The notes beneath the pieces were generated by a model. The model did not search any database. It saw nothing but the letters and a program-made list of their open reading frames with translations, and was not told where the DNA came from. The position numbers and the translations under genes were made by a program. This document shows, piece by piece, positions 28,733 through 41,205 of a DNA stretch of 64,000 nt (position 1 is the first letter of the stretch; each line of letters starts with the position of its first letter). This DNA comes from Lactarius indigo (Eukaryota; Basidiomycota; Agaricomycetes; Russulales; Russulaceae): contig JAFKAC010000027.1 in NCBI GenBank assembly GCA_025766275.1, forward strand, positions 1 to 64,000. Reading direction: 5' to 3'.

Positions 28733-30992
28733 GTGTGGTCGTCTATGAAGGTGGCTGTGTACGTCGAGCCTTGCAGGGACTGAGTTTGCATAGGACTGGC
28801 GAGGTCACTGTGCACAATCTCAAATTGATGAGTTGTCCTTTTGTTGGAGGATGCAGAAAAGGGTTGGTGAGTGGATTTACCCATCTCGCACCCACAGCAG
28901 ACTGTGTGGGCCATGGTGGAGCTATCTATGTCCATGCCAGTAGTGGCAGAGGGACCATGTGCTTTTAGCGCCACAGAGGAGATGTGTCCCATGTGTTGAT
29001 GCCAGATATCAAGTGTGGCAGCATGTTACAATTTTCCCTGGACTCGTTCTTTCTTACATCACTGTTCCCTTCCCAATACTATACGAGCCCTGTACGATTA
29101 CACGGACTTTACGATTACCCGGTTACTATCGCGCGCCCTACTTATCAATGCTCCCTTCTGATAAAGTTCAACATGTGCTAGTTTCTGTTGTGTTCCCAAT
29201 CACGCGCGATCCCGCATGATTTGCCTTTGTTCTCAGTACAACGTCCCTTTGTTCCTCTTATGTCCCATCCATTGTTCCCAGACTGGCGATGGCGCCATCT
29301 GTTTGTGACCGCTTCACTAGCCATCATCTATTTAAACCTAGCCCTACCTAGCTTGTATGGTAGACTAGACTTCTTGTGTAATAGCTACACTCGTCTAACG
29401 CAGAACGCCTTCGTGCTTCCCTTGTCTCAAGAACCCCCTTCGCCTTCGCTAGACCTTCGAGTCTTAGCACCTCCTCTACGATCCAAGTGACCATCGTCCT
29501 TGTGATCCTTGTGCACCATTCTACTGAAGCTGAGCCTTAGAGCTTGCGCTACTGTTGTTTGACTGACTTGGTACAGGTCGTACCCCACGCCCCTGTAGTG
29601 GCGTAACACAGCACTTGATTTTGTGTGGGCATTGAGGCTGACACTGGCTGTGTCCAACCAGTACAGGTTGTCCTCAAGGTAGCCTTTGGCCACACACTTT
29701 TGGTTGACAGATATTTTAGATGAGCCACTGTCAAAGGTGATCTCAGCACCCTTTTGTGCTAGGGTGCGCATCAACAAGAAGCATGTCTTCACCTGTGGTA
29801 GGTGTAGCACATTGCTAAGGGTGATAGGGATACCCTGGCTCATTGTAAAGACAACAGACCCGACACCCACTTGGCCTATGGTGGACTTATCCCCTAGGCG
29901 TACAGTGCCTTTAGTTGGGGTATAGTCCTTGAAGTCAGACCGGTGTGGGGTAATGTGGTGTGTGGCACCACTGTCCATCATCCAACACACACATGAGGCA
30001 GCATACAAGGCAACACCAATTGATTCAGAGGCCCAATCTATCTTGGGCTCTATGACCTCTGTAATGGAGGTGGTGGTAGGTACTAGGACATGACTATTGG
30101 CAGCCTTGTTGCCTGCTTTCTCCTTCTCCTTTGCGTCAGCCTCATCCTTCTTCCTCTTCCTGCAATCAGGCTTGATATGGCCCTTTTTGTTGCAATAGTG
30201 GCAAGTTAGACCGGAATGGTCCTTCTTGCCCTTCTTGCCCATCGACTTGACAGGAGCCACCTTGTTGAGGGAGGAGCCAGAGGGCCCAGCATGGTGAGCT
30301 TCTTCCAACACTATGTGCGCTATGATCTCAGTGTGCTTGAGTGTGGACGGTGCCCCATTGGCAAGGATGGTAGAGGCCAACACCTCATAGGAGGGCAGTA
30401 GTGTGTGGAGGAGAATGAGACAGAATTGAGTGTCAGTGGCACCCATCTGTGCATTGGAAAGGGCAACCCTAAGCTCATTGAGCTTGGCCAACTGTGAGGC
30501 CATGGGCGCAGAGTCGTTGAGGCGGGCTTGAGTGATTTGGATCCACAAGTTAAAGATGGTGGTGCTGCCCAAAGCACCTCCATACACATCCTGAAGCTTG
30601 GCCCATTTATGTTTGAACATGGGGTAGGCAGTGTTATCTGCCACAAGCGAGTAGACATCCAGCTTGAGGTAAAGGTGGAGGTACACCTTGGAATGACACT
30701 GGATTGAGTCCCACTCATCGGCGGTGATGCCAGATGGGGGTGTATCTAGGAGAAACACATCCTTAGCTTCATGCAGCATAAGGATGGCCTCAATGGTACC
30801 AGACCATTCGTTCCAACTAGTGCTGTCAAACTGTGTCAGGTGGATGCCAGATGGCATGCTGAAGGTTGTGGTGTGGGCATTTGAGAGTTGCCCAGAAGCT
30901 GTGGATCCAGAGGCAGCTGGAAGTGCTGCAGAGCCACCAGTGGGGCTGGGAGGAGCACCAGCACTGGCAGCAGTAGTAGATGAACCAGACAT
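28733..30992 (-). pseudogene. gag: copia gag, protease and pre-integrase segment (truncated)
   Basis: From ATG 30992 the gag part reads MSGSSTTAASAG, then a UBN2-like capsid region, a zinc knuckle CHYCNKKGHIKPDC (about 30190-30150), a Lys-rich linker, and protease MMDSGATHHITPH. After the nested LTR it resumes with the pre-integrase zinc finger (VCCGCEMGKSTHQPF) and the integrase start HSDLASPMQTQ, and is lost at 28733. Pol-derived residues decoded beyond 29608 belong to the LTR. Confidence 0.85.
29024..29608 (+). mobile_element. solo LTR of family C inside the copia relic
   Basis: 585 bp, TGTTACAATTT to GGCGTAACA, flanked by the 5-bp duplication CAGCA (29019-29023 and 29609-29613). Removing it restores the copia sequence seen at 63588-63600. 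The GATGGCGCCATC palindrome is at 29288-29299, a TATTTAAACC box follows at about 29329. Confidence 0.93.
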
Positions 30993-31549
30993 TGGGATGA
31001 TTTATCTATTGCCAAGGAGCAGTCAGCGACAGTGCTTCATAGTTGCAAGACAAAGATAGAGGGGGGATACCACTCCTGTCTGTGATTCTGTAAGGCCAGA
31101 ACGCTAACACGTCCTGCCTCCTGATAGTGTGCCAGTGATACATGGGCTAGGCCCAGGTTGGGAGAATCCCTTTGCCATACCATGAGCTAGCTGCCAGCCA
31201 GGATGTGTCTAGGACACAGCTCAAATGGTTTGCGTCAGGGGGAAGGTGAAGGAAATGCTTTCAGAGCCCAAGGCTGTCTACCTCAGCCTCCTCGGCCTGT
31301 TGGTTGCCTCATTGCCACAAGTGGCTTTACTGAATCCTTTCCCAAGGGGCTAGGAAAACAGTAGGGGTGAAAGTAGGACTACTGGGCAGTACATGTACAG
31401 GAGGTTCCTCAGCAGAGACAAGTGGTGCCCCACTGCTCTCTGCCTTGGGCAAGGCTGGTAAGGCCCCAGACAGACCTTAGCCTGGTGTGTCCTCCTAGGA
31501 AGACAGTGACCAGTCAAGTGGAGTGGCTAGGGCACCAGGGCCCATAACC

Positions 31550-32150
31550 TGATGAACAGCATGGCTAGAGAATCATACTCACAGTGGAACAGGGAGTACT
31601 GTGGTGAGATATGAAAGCACAGGGAAGCAGTTGACAGAGATATCTTGCAGGTGAAGCAAAGGGTGTCTGGCACACAAACAGTGAGAACTGATTTTACATT
31701 GGGAGGAAGGGAGCTTACCTGGCACACAAACAGCGAGAACTGATGTGGACCAGGAGCATACATGGTACTCTACTTATACACTTTCTGGGAGTGACACTAT
31801 ACAAGGGATGTAACACAAGTCACGTACTACAAGGTAGTTATTGTTCTACAAATGGACAACTGAGAACAAGGACAGAAAGAACAAGGAGAGTCCAGAAGTA
31901 AGTGATATCATAGTGACATCATAATAAGGATAGAGCTAAAGGAGAACAAAGAAAGATACAAGAAGATGTAATACAATGAATAGTCTGGATATGTCCATAT
32001 GATGTCATTGTATATGATGTCATAGATAAAGGAGTCTGAGATTGTACAGATCAAATCTAATCTAAAGCGGTCCTAGTTAATCTACAGCAGTCCATATCTG
32101 TAAGTCTGGTCTGTATGAGCCGCTAAGTGCACAAGGGTCACTTATCAACA
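31550..32150 (-). repeat. 5' LTR of the copia family D relic
   Basis: 601 bp, TGATGAACAGC to CACTTATCAACA on the plus strand. Contains three CRE-like sites (31914, 32000 and 32015). Confidence 0.85.
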
Positions 32151-32841
32151 CAACCCTCAGCCAAATCAGCCAAATCTGATTGCATTGGTGTCACACACTA
32201 CCAAAGGCAGAAGTGTTGCATGTGATCAGAACGTGGCATCTTTAATTTCTGTCACTAATGAGATCATTGTGTTGTCTCAGGATCTACTTACACAAACACC
32301 AAAGCCCAAGGCCATTTCAGAAATGGTGAAGTTGCTGTGTTTGATCTGCTCACATCTTGCTGCGGTGATTCTTTCAGCTTCCACAACTGGCAACAACCCC
32401 CAGCTCCCTGAAAAAGAGTAAATTGCTCTGAATCAGCATTCCTGGACAGAGATAGCAGAGTGGATGGGCATCAAGTGAGGCAACAAGAACCACGGTAAGG
32501 TTGACAGTGTGCGCAACAGCTGAGCTTATTGGCAAGATCAATTGTAAATGCAACCATGAGGATGAGGACCCCTATGGGGCTGGAGAACTATCTGGCAAAC
32601 GTGCAAGACCAGATGCATGCTTGGCCACTGCAAATGCTTGAGTGTGTGCTACAGCTAAGCCAGGGAGCTCTCTGGATCTCCCTCCTAGATCCTTCCCTCT
32701 TTGTCAGTTGCCATGTGTGCCCTCCCCTGGTCCTCCCCTTCTCCCTCTGTCACAGCCGGCTCCAATATCTGCTGCAGTGTTCCCTCTCCCAGCGTCCCTC
32801 CCCCCCCATCTACCATCTCTACACATGCCTGGGCCCTTAGC
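32151..32841. other. unassigned sequence, degraded coding remains possible
   Basis: Plus-strand open stretches (32185-32421, 32529-32840) look coding-like in composition but show no recognisable motif and are not joined by clear introns. It lies between a copia LTR and a solo LTR A and is probably the damaged target of those insertions. Confidence 0.25.
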
Positions 32842-33421
32842 TGTTACGCCCTAGCAGGGGCGTTGGTTCTGGAGGTTCTAAATCACACAAGTATCAAGTG
32901 AAGATGTCTGTTGTCTTATTGCTATGAAATACGAGTGGCAAAAGTGTGGCACAAGGTGCAGCACTACTCTGTAATGTAGGACTCCTCATCCGAAGTGTCT
33001 AACACTTCTCTACACTTGATCTTGCTAGTGCACAGAGTATAACAGGTGTGATGCATTGATATAGTTCAACTGAAAAGACTTTGGAGTGTCCTGGTTAAGG
33101 ACTGAGATAGGGGATGCACAAGAAGAGGGGAATAGAGCGAGGTCACACCAAAGTACGAAGGCAAGGTTGCTAGATTGCAAACGAAGCCAAGTCTGGGTTC
33201 CTACAGTCTATGGTACAGGTTTATATAGGACGAGGTTCCAAACAACATGAACACAAGTCCACACAATATCAAAGAGACCAAACAGAACAAGGAGATATTT
33301 GGATCAAAGGAAACAGCGCCACTAGCAGCAGTAGCTCCTTTGGTAACAAGGTATAGTACAAAAGGGGAAAAGCAAGGTGGAAACATACTGTGACTGAGGT
33401 CTGAAGTGTCAGATCATAACA
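32842..33421 (-). mobile_element. solo LTR of family A
   Basis: 580 bp, TGTTACGCCC to GATCATAACA. Flanking pentamers TTAGC (left) and TTGGC (right) differ by one transition, so this is probably an aged 5-bp target duplication. Confidence 0.88.
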
Positions 33422-34001
33422 TTGGCTCCTCAAATGCTTTACTGCCCCCCACCATTTCTGTTGCAACTTGCTCAATTTCCAGTTCCCCATATCCTTATCA
33501 TATGCCTTGCCTGTTGTACTATCCCTCCCAATAGATATTTGACTTAGTTTTTTTTTGTACAATGTTTGTTACTGTTACTTATTACAAATAAAACATATTA
33601 CATCATCCTCAGAAAAAGAAAATTGACTTGTAATTTATTTTTAATGTTTGGAGTTGTTGTAAACTTGTCAATAAATTTATTACATTATACTTAGCCAAAG
33701 TTTTGGAATGAGCGTGGTTTGATTCAGACTTTTGGTTGCAGCCAAAGTGTTTAGGGCCTGTTTGGCTCAGATTCTTTCAGTGTGACATTACATAAGACAC
33801 ATGGTGTGTCTTATCTCATATTCTGAGAGAAGAGTGTTCTCATCAATGGGTGACCAGTATATGTTTGTCCCTGATTGCCAGTAAACAGTCTATGGTGCAC
33901 GCAGGATTTGGCAGATGTGAAGCCTTGCTTGCAGTTGTGCAAGCCCCTGTGGGGCAGGAGATGTTGTATGTGGGTCCATGGCAATTGTGGATGTGTTGGT
34001 G
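33422..34001. other. AT-rich stretch, no gene recognised
   Basis: No long reading frame. A short GGGCCTGTTTGGCTC sequence near 33749 resembles a Harbinger-type terminus, but no partner end was found. Confidence 0.4.
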
Positions 34002-34006
34002 TCAAA

Positions 34007-34558
34007 TGTCACGTTTTGACTTGTATGACTGTATACGACTAAGAACCCTTACTGTACCGGTTGCAACTATGGCAGTAAGGTAGATTAGTTGCGGACTTAC
34101 GATAGGCGATATGATTACGATAGGAGATTGCACGTTGATTGCTGACTGAGGACTATGCCACTAATACTAGTAGTAGTATTAGGGTTCGAGTTACTTATGT
34201 GATACGTTGGACGCTACCATACTGTGACTCATAGCAGCGCTTGAAAGCCTGCTTGATTTGTATTTAAACCGTCTTGTGAAGACCAAGATATGCCATCTTG
34301 GTCTTCTTGAATCGTCACTTCTCTTCTCTTCTCTTCTCTTCTCGTCTCTAAGTCTTTACCTCAAAGAACGTCCGACTCCGATCGTGACCAAGATACAGAC
34401 TTGCCGGTGTACCTCTGCGTATTCACTAAGGCAAGGACTTGGACCTTCGTGTCTTCAAGCCGACCGACCGACCGACCGACCGACTGACCGACCGTCATAT
34501 CACTAAGTTGTTATCACCATTTGAGCTCAAGTCGAGCTAACGTCGTGGCGACGTTACA
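34007..34558 (+). mobile_element. solo LTR, B-related subfamily B3
   Basis: 552 bp from TGTCACGTTTTGAC to GCGACGTTACA with a perfect 5-bp duplication TCAAA (34002-34006, 34559-34563). It has the LTR hairpin at 34278-34306 after a GTATTTAAAC box, a (CTTCT)n microsatellite near 34320-34344 and a (GACC)n microsatellite at 34460-34494. Confidence 0.93.
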
Positions 34559-34592
34559 TCAAAGAGCTAAGGCCGTGTGAGAGTGCGGCGAG

Positions 34593-35071
34593 TGTTACGA
34601 TCGCAACCGGTTATGACTATGGACCAACTCACAGTATTAGTCATGGACACTTACTTCGCATCAGTCAGCATAGTAGTTCGCATGTGATTGTGACTCATGT
34701 ATGACTCATTCCTAGGATAGCGGTACTAGGGTTCGGGCTAGTTACGCTATTGGTTATGTACTATTCCAGCGGCGCTTTAAAGCCCGCATGTGTTTGTATA
34801 AGTAGTTGACTCGGAAGACCAAGAGTCCCCGTCTTGGTCTTCTTCAATCCACCACTTGACTCGTCTCTCGCTTGTCTTAGTTTCGAACTAAGAAAGATCC
34901 ACTTGTACCCACCAAGGGGTACTCTTCTTCATCCTTTCGCTGCAGCGCGTGCCAGTGTGCCCCTGTTCAGCTTGCGTTGGGTTGACACGTGTTCCCCATT
35001 CGCCTAACTTTCGCCAAGTCGACTACACCTTCTACGAGTCCAAGTCGGACTAACGCCGGTGGAGCGTAACA
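34593..35071 (+). mobile_element. solo LTR, family F copy 1
   Basis: 479 bp from TGTTACGATCGC to GGAGCGTAACA with 5-bp duplication GCGAG (34588-34592, 35072-35076). A TATAAGTAG box (about 34796) precedes the shared hairpin at 34814-34842. Confidence 0.93.
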
Positions 35072-35379
35072 GCGAGGATGGGAATGGAAACAGTGGGCTA
35101 TGGGGAGCCCTGCTGAGTTGAGTCAGCGCAAGCTGTCGGAAACAGTCATGCCTGCTTTTGTGTGGCATGAAACTTGGCATAGGTGGCCACCTGGGTTGGG
35201 AATGCATTGGGTTTGAGTTTCTGAGGCTGCGCATGAGTGCGGCATGCTGGGGAATACGAGGGGCAAGCTACTCTGAGTCTCTGAGCTTTGAAATGTGAGG
35301 GGAGGTCTCTATTCTAACTTGAGGTGTAAAGTTGTAAATACATGTGCTACATACCTGTTATGGTATGGACTTTGTGACG

Positions 35380-35863
35380 TGTTGTGTATGACTCATGGTT
35401 GGTTATGACTACGACCTGACTCAGTATTAGTCATGGACTCTTACATTGTATCAGTCAGCATGTAGTTTGGATGTGATTTGTGACTCATGTATGACTCATT
35501 CCTAGGATAGCTGTACTAGGGTTTGAGCTAGTTACGGTACTGGATAGTTACCATTTCAGCAGTGCTTTAAAGCCCACACGTATCTGTATAAATAGTTGCT
35601 TAAGAAGACCAAGGATCTCTATCTTGGTCTTCTTCAATCCACCATCTTGACTTGTCTTTTGTCTGCCTTGGTCTCTGACTAGAGCATGTGTCCACTTCTA
35701 TCTACCAAGGGATAATACTTGTTTACCTTTGCTGCAGCATGTGCCAGTGAGCCCCTGTTCAGCTTGCATTGGGTTGACATGTGATCCCGATTTGCTCAAT
35801 ATTTGCTAAGTTGATTACACCTATCCTGAGTCCAAGTTGGACTAACGCCGGTGGAGTGTAACA
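35380..35863 (+). mobile_element. solo LTR, family F copy 2
   Basis: 484 bp from TGTTGTGTATGAC to GGAGTGTAACA, collinear with copy 1 but with many CG-to-TG or CA changes. Target duplication is not evident (TGACG versus ATAGT). Hairpin at 35604-35632 after TATAAATAG. Confidence 0.85.
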
Positions 35864-36746
35864 ATAGTGGGGGTGTAGACTAAGGAAAGAGGGTGCATAG
35901 ATATAAAAAAATGGGGGAACAGGGTAATGGTATGAAACACCTATGGAACTGTCCAGAGGGAGTGGGAAGCTGGCGACTTAGAGAGGATGGGAAAGCGGTG
36001 CTTAGAGAGTGCAGAAAAGTGCGGGCAAGTGCGGGAAAGCACAGATGAGCACAGAGGGCATGGGAAAGTAACTGGAAATGAAATTTTCTGAATGATCAGC
36101 CAGGGAGAGCGCAGTTGTATCAGTGTGGTGTTTGACCATCAGTTGGGACTCGATGGGTGTTGAGTTTGGGTGTCAGATATGGTGACAAGTTTGGGAAATA
36201 AACTACCTACTATATGTGGTAATAATCTGGGTGAGATTGTTTGAAGAATCCGAACTGAACAGGCTCTTACCTTTTTTGGTCCCAAGGGTATGCGGAATTA
36301 AGCCAACTCAGTGTTAGATGGCCAAAAAGCAAATTTTTTAGGGACTTTCAGCCTCCCCCACCATGTTGGGTCATGGAATGACAGTGCGGCCTGCGTTGGT
36401 AAGTGGTTGAAGGTTGGGAAATGTGTGTGTTTAAATTGGAGTTTTGGTTGTGGGTGAAAAAGGAGAGTTTTTGGGTGATATGTGGGTGGGAAATGAGACG
36501 AAGTCACATGGAGTGGTATGAAGGATGAGGAAGAAGCATGTGACTGGAGAGATCGGATAAGATCACGTGAGAGAGGCTGGATAAAGATGTGGAGGGAAAG
36601 GGAAAGGCGTGAGAGATTAGGATCTGTTTGACCGTCACTCCCCTTGATTGGCACAAAGCACAGAAATTGATAAGAATGGTGAACACAGCAAGAGATATAT
36701 TGAGAGAAGAGACAAGAAGTGAGATGTGGGTAATCTATCTATATGA
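35864..36746. other. no gene recognised
   Basis: AT/purine-leaning spacer between the last solo LTR and the large spliced gene. Only short frames occur. It may contain the promoter and an unseen first exon of the gene that follows. Confidence 0.4.
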
Positions 36747-39700
36747 GTGAGGAAGGTGGGGAGAAGGAAGCTGAGATTTGACAGATCGTGGGCAGAAGAA
36801 GGGATTGAGGTGGGAGGAAAGGAAGGAGGACCTGTGGACATCAGCGAGGTGGCAGAAGACATGGAAGTGGAGGGGTCTGAGAAGATTGGGCAGGGAGAAG
36901 TACTAACGGAAATCTTGGCGAACAGGCTTGAAGACTGGGGAGAGGAAGATGGGTTCAACTCGAAGCGAGCACACAAAGTGAAGCTATCAGAGATGCAAAG
37001 GCAGTACATGATGGAGGAGAAGGAGAGGAAGAGGAAAGGACTGAGGATGTTGACGGTGCGAAACCAAATTGAGATTGATGCTGATATGAAGTTGCCTGTG
37101 GGGAAGGGACAGGTGATCATGACGACGGAGAGAACGATGCTGGACTACGAGCTGACAGTGGGGAGCGTTGTGGGGCTGGGTGCGGTACTGCCTGTGGGAA
37201 GGACGGCGAAGCACTTCATGCTTGAGCTAGACCTGCAGCAACTGCTGCGAGAGTTCCGAGGGAAGCGAGGGATGGTAGGATTTGACACGTGCGGGAAGAT
37301 GCTGTTCATTGGACGAGCACGGAACGAAGACGTATTCGTGGGGATGGCGCTGAACGAGTTCATCCGGTGCGAAGTGGAGCCGTGCTCAGTGGGGTACAAG
37401 ACAGGAAGGCCGCAACTATCGCGGCGTCACTACCGACAGGTGGTGATGATGTTTGCATACTTCATGGGGAAGATCGGAGAGCTGTCATTCGCGACGCCTG
37501 AGGGGAGGAGTGTATACGAGCTGAACCTGGAGAGCGGGAGCGTGAAATGGGAGGAGGTGACGAACGTACTGTAAGCAGAAAGGGAGAGGCGGGAGATTGA
37601 GAAGCTGACGGATGGGATGGACTTGACAGAGAGCATGGAACGATCAAGCTAAACCAGAGGAACGCGCGGCAGCTGGACGAGCTGATGTCGGAAGGGTACG
37701 AAGAATGGGTGGAGAATGCACCATCGTCATGGAAGAAGGATGGGTTCTTGGAGAAGCACTCTCCGATTGTGGTGACATCTCGATACAGGCAAAACGTGGA
37801 AATTGGGGAAGTGGGAAACGAGAAGGTGGAGGGGTCGAACTGGGAGAAGGAGCGAGACTACTCGAAGGTTGCGTTCACGACGGTGGCACTGGCGACACTG
37901 ATAGAGTGAGTGAGAATTGATGGAAGGAGAGGAGCTGACATGGTGTGTACAGGTGCACGGAAGCTCGGACGTGGGAGGAGTTCGATGGGAAAGCGCTGAA
38001 GCGGGCGTTTGGGACGCTATACGACGGGGACGACAAGAAGAGTCAAAAGAAAGTGAACGTGGAGAGGCTGGGTGTGATGAACTCAGACGGGGAGGAGATC
38101 AGGATATACGACTCGAACGGGAGAAAGATACCACGGCGACGAGCGAAGCGACTGGAATCGGACCCGGCATGCGGAGTGCTGATGGACCTTGAAAACGTGC
38201 AGAATCTGTTCCACCCTTCGCGTGAGTACCCGCTAAGTGAAGAGGAGAGGATGGAGGAGTTTGATGAGCTTCGGGAGTCGACGGGGAGGGTGGATGTGTA
38301 CCCATTGGGGTTCCTGCGAACGGTGGGAAACGTGCAGGCGGAGGGGATACCGCCGTGTTTCTACAAAGGGATCAGGGAGATCAGCAAGAAGGTGCGTGTG
38401 GATCCTAACGGAGGAGAGTCGGAGAGGAGCAGGAGCAGCAGGAGCAGCAGGAGCAGCGTGGAGAGCAGCAGGAGCAGCGAGGAGGGGATGAGAAGAATTG
38501 GACGGACGCAGGTGATCAAGCCGATCTCGTCACAATTCTACAACTACATCTCGCACCGAGCTGCGAGCCGAGCAGGAGACATGGACACGGAGAAGGGGAC
38601 GGTGACTGCGGCGTTAGCAGGAGAATTCGCGACGACGGTGAAGGACAGAGCGACGGCAAGAGACAAGCAAGAGCAGTGCAGCGTGGCGCTACCATGGAAG
38701 CGGTTCCACAACAAGATCAGCTGCTACGACTGTCCTGTGAGCTGCCGAGGAGAAATTGTGTACGCGGTGAATGTGAGGGCGCTGAAAGTGAGAACTGGAA
38801 GGTAAGGGAAGGGTGTGGATAGGAGAGGAGAAGAAGGACGCTGACTGGTGAACAGGAGTCTGTTCACGGATGTGATCTTGCCACTGGTGAAGCTATGGGA
38901 GAGAAAGGAGGTGAGGGGCACGATCAAAGACTACCTGGTGATCCTGAAGCCAGAGGTGAGAGACTTGAGAGCAGAGATGGTGACTCGAGAAACAAGCTGA
39001 ACATTGGATACACGGCAGATATTCCCATCGCTATTCAAGTGGGTATCGTCCCCGATCATGACGTTGATCGAGATGATCTACGAGCAGGAGCTTGCGAAAG
39101 AGGGGGAAGACGAAGAACCGAGCCAGCTAAAGTTGGAGTTGTTGGCAGCACTGGAGCGGACGGTGTGCTACTGCCACACAGGGAATGCGGCGTGTTTGGC
39201 GACGTCACTGATGAGACCCCTTGGCTTGAGCCAAGGGTTGATCAAGGATGGCTTCCCGATGCTGATGCCAGTGTTCAAGGAACGGAATCTATTGGAAGCA
39301 GCGAAGCGTGGGTTGCATGTGGATGAGCGTAGATGGCCGATGAAGGACGGGCACCCTGCGATAGCATCAAGGAAGGCTCAAGAAGTCACATATTCCGTTC
39401 AGCATTTCCATGTGAGTAGATATCTACCTGGTTGCCTACAATATCGTGGCCGCGTTTGACCATCGTGGCCAAACGCGGTCACGATATACCGGCCGCGTTT
39501 GACCACCGTGGTCAAACGCGGCCACGGATGTCACGGATGTTTTCCTGTTCTTATCTTTCCATTCATCCTCTCCGTCCCTTCTTCACTTCAATCTCACCCT
39601 TTCACTGCCACAGGCTTATCATGCGAAACTCCGTCTCAATCACACCCTTGTCATCAACCCCTCCGTCTCATACAACCCTTCCTTCTCTTCAGTACAGAAC

Positions 39701-41205
39701 AGGGCAATGCACATCTCCATCATCGCTTTCCAAGCCCTCTTCGACGACGTCAAAAAACTCGTCGCAGACGGCGTCAGGAGAGACATTCACGCCATCATTT
39801 CTGCAGCTCCAGATCAGAACGCAATCGATCTCGCCGTCGCTCGGGGAAAAGAGAGAGAGTCTTTCCTCAAATCTTGGCTCTCCCTCAAACGGCCCCTTGC
39901 CTACGGTCATGTAGATCAACAGGCCACTTTCGTTTCTCTTCTCCAGGCCGTCGTCGCGGACCCACTTCTCATCTCTCATGGTCTCCCTAACTTCCGTCAG
40001 CATGCAATGACCCCCACAACTTTCGTCAACTCCCTCATTGCAATGTCCGACCCAACAAACCCCTCTCTTCCTCATGCTCCCGTCCTCTCCTCAGGCTCTT
40101 TCCTTCCCCTCCTCAAACATGCTCATTCCATCATCCTTTCCCTCCCCCCCCTCTCTCCAGAAGACGACCACCATCTCTTGCTTCGTCACTCTTTCCTTCA
40201 CTCCCTCTCTCATCTTCTTATCCGCTTCGTTCCCTCTCATCGTCCTAGGTCTTCTTCTTCCGGTGCTTCCCCTCGCGTCCCTGTATTCGACTCCTGGGCA
40301 AGTCTCGGCCTCACTGATCACGCTCGCCAAATCGTCCCCCTTCAAGGCCCTTCCACATCCCTTCCACATCCTTCTCATCAAGCCGCCCACTCTGCTCTCG
40401 CCACTGCTCTTTTCACTGACACCGCCGCACAATGGTCTCTTGATTCCATCACAATTCCCCTCCTTCATACCATCCTTAACAAATCCTCCCTCCCCATCGA
40501 CTTCGTCACCCCTTCCCGCACAGGCGAACCTTACGTCGACGATACCTACGACTGGGTCAGGCACAACTATGACCCCCAAAAACCCATTCATCGTCTCGCC
40601 CTCATCACTGCCATCATCGTATCCCACTTCCTTCCTTTCGTCTTCCCCCCACATCCTATCCCTTCCCTTCCTTTCGCCACTGCCTTCGACCCTTTCGCTG
40701 TTTACCAAGCTTATTCCACTCTCCCTTGGCAAGATCGTAAAGGCAAGAAGGGCGTCTCAAATCGCCTTATCTACGTCTCCATGCTCACCACTTTCATCAT
40801 CGCCATTCATGAACCTTCCTCCCCTCTCGCCCAAAGACTCATTCAATCCAAATCCCTTGGATCCCCTTGGGCAACAAAACACAGTCATTTCCTTCCTTCC
40901 TTTCCCAAAATCCCTTCTCACCTTCTTTCTTTCTAGCTGTCAAGGGCATCTCTTACATCAACCTCATTCGTCTCGGCGTCGTCTGGGGTTCTTGCGATAG
41001 CCATAAGAATAAAGGTGGCTTCGGTACTCACTGGGGCCTTTTCGACCATTCTCATATCCGTGCCCATTCTCAAGAGCTCTCCAGGAGACTCTCCTCTCCC
41101 TCCGTCTTTTCTTCTTTCGACACCGTTTCTTATCTTGTAGGCGATCTTAATGCTCGCTTTTTATGTCAATCCGTCATCGGCCTTTCTCTTAGACCTCCTC
41201 TTTAG
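36747..41205 (+). CDS. large spliced gene, unknown function
   Basis: Seven exons fit one continuous frame: 36747-37570, 37630-37905, 37953-38801, 38856-38955, 39019-39411, 39614-40883 and 40937-41205, totalling 1327 codons including TAG. All introns start GT and end AG, but the last donor (GTCATT) is weak. 36747 is the edge of the open frame, not an ATG; translation may start at ATG 36861 or in an unseen upstream exon. Features: acidic/basic N-terminus, a Ser/Arg tract (about 38420-38490), Cys pair in SCYDCPVSC, and a C-terminus with GGFGTHWGLFDHSH. No family recognised. Exons 1-5 have purine-rich and exons 6-7 pyrimidine-rich third codon positions, so two genes or a fusion are possible. Confidence 0.55.
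39441..39523. repeat. two palindromes in an intron
   Basis: Within the 202-bp intron 39412-39613 lie a 47-bp imperfect palindrome (39441-39487, ends ATATCGTG..CACGATAT) and a perfect one at 39491-39523 with arms GGCCGCGTTTGACCAC and its complement around one base. Both have the core GCGTTTGACCA..TGGTCAAACGC that also forms the array at 52750-53093. Confidence 0.9.

Larger units (their letters stand above)
28733..32150 (-). mobile_element. copia family D relic (5' LTR, gag, protease, start of integrase)
   Basis: A minus-strand copia element missing everything from the integrase core onward. The 5' LTR is at 31550-32150, a leader of about 550 bp follows, then gag. A family C solo LTR splits it at 29024-29608. 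The preserved part is collinear with the copia element at 60015-64000. Confidence 0.88.

Noticed and set aside
29427..29608. C-terminal extension of the copia gag frame
   Set aside because: These codons are read-through into the inserted solo LTR C2.
33749..33764. Harbinger-type terminus GGGCCTGTTTGGCTC
   Set aside because: No inverted partner or TTA-type duplication was found within several kilobases.
37145..37399. Minus-strand frames antisense to the large spliced gene
   Set aside because: The plus-strand exons join in phase with consensus introns; the antisense frames are by-products of purine-rich coding sequence.
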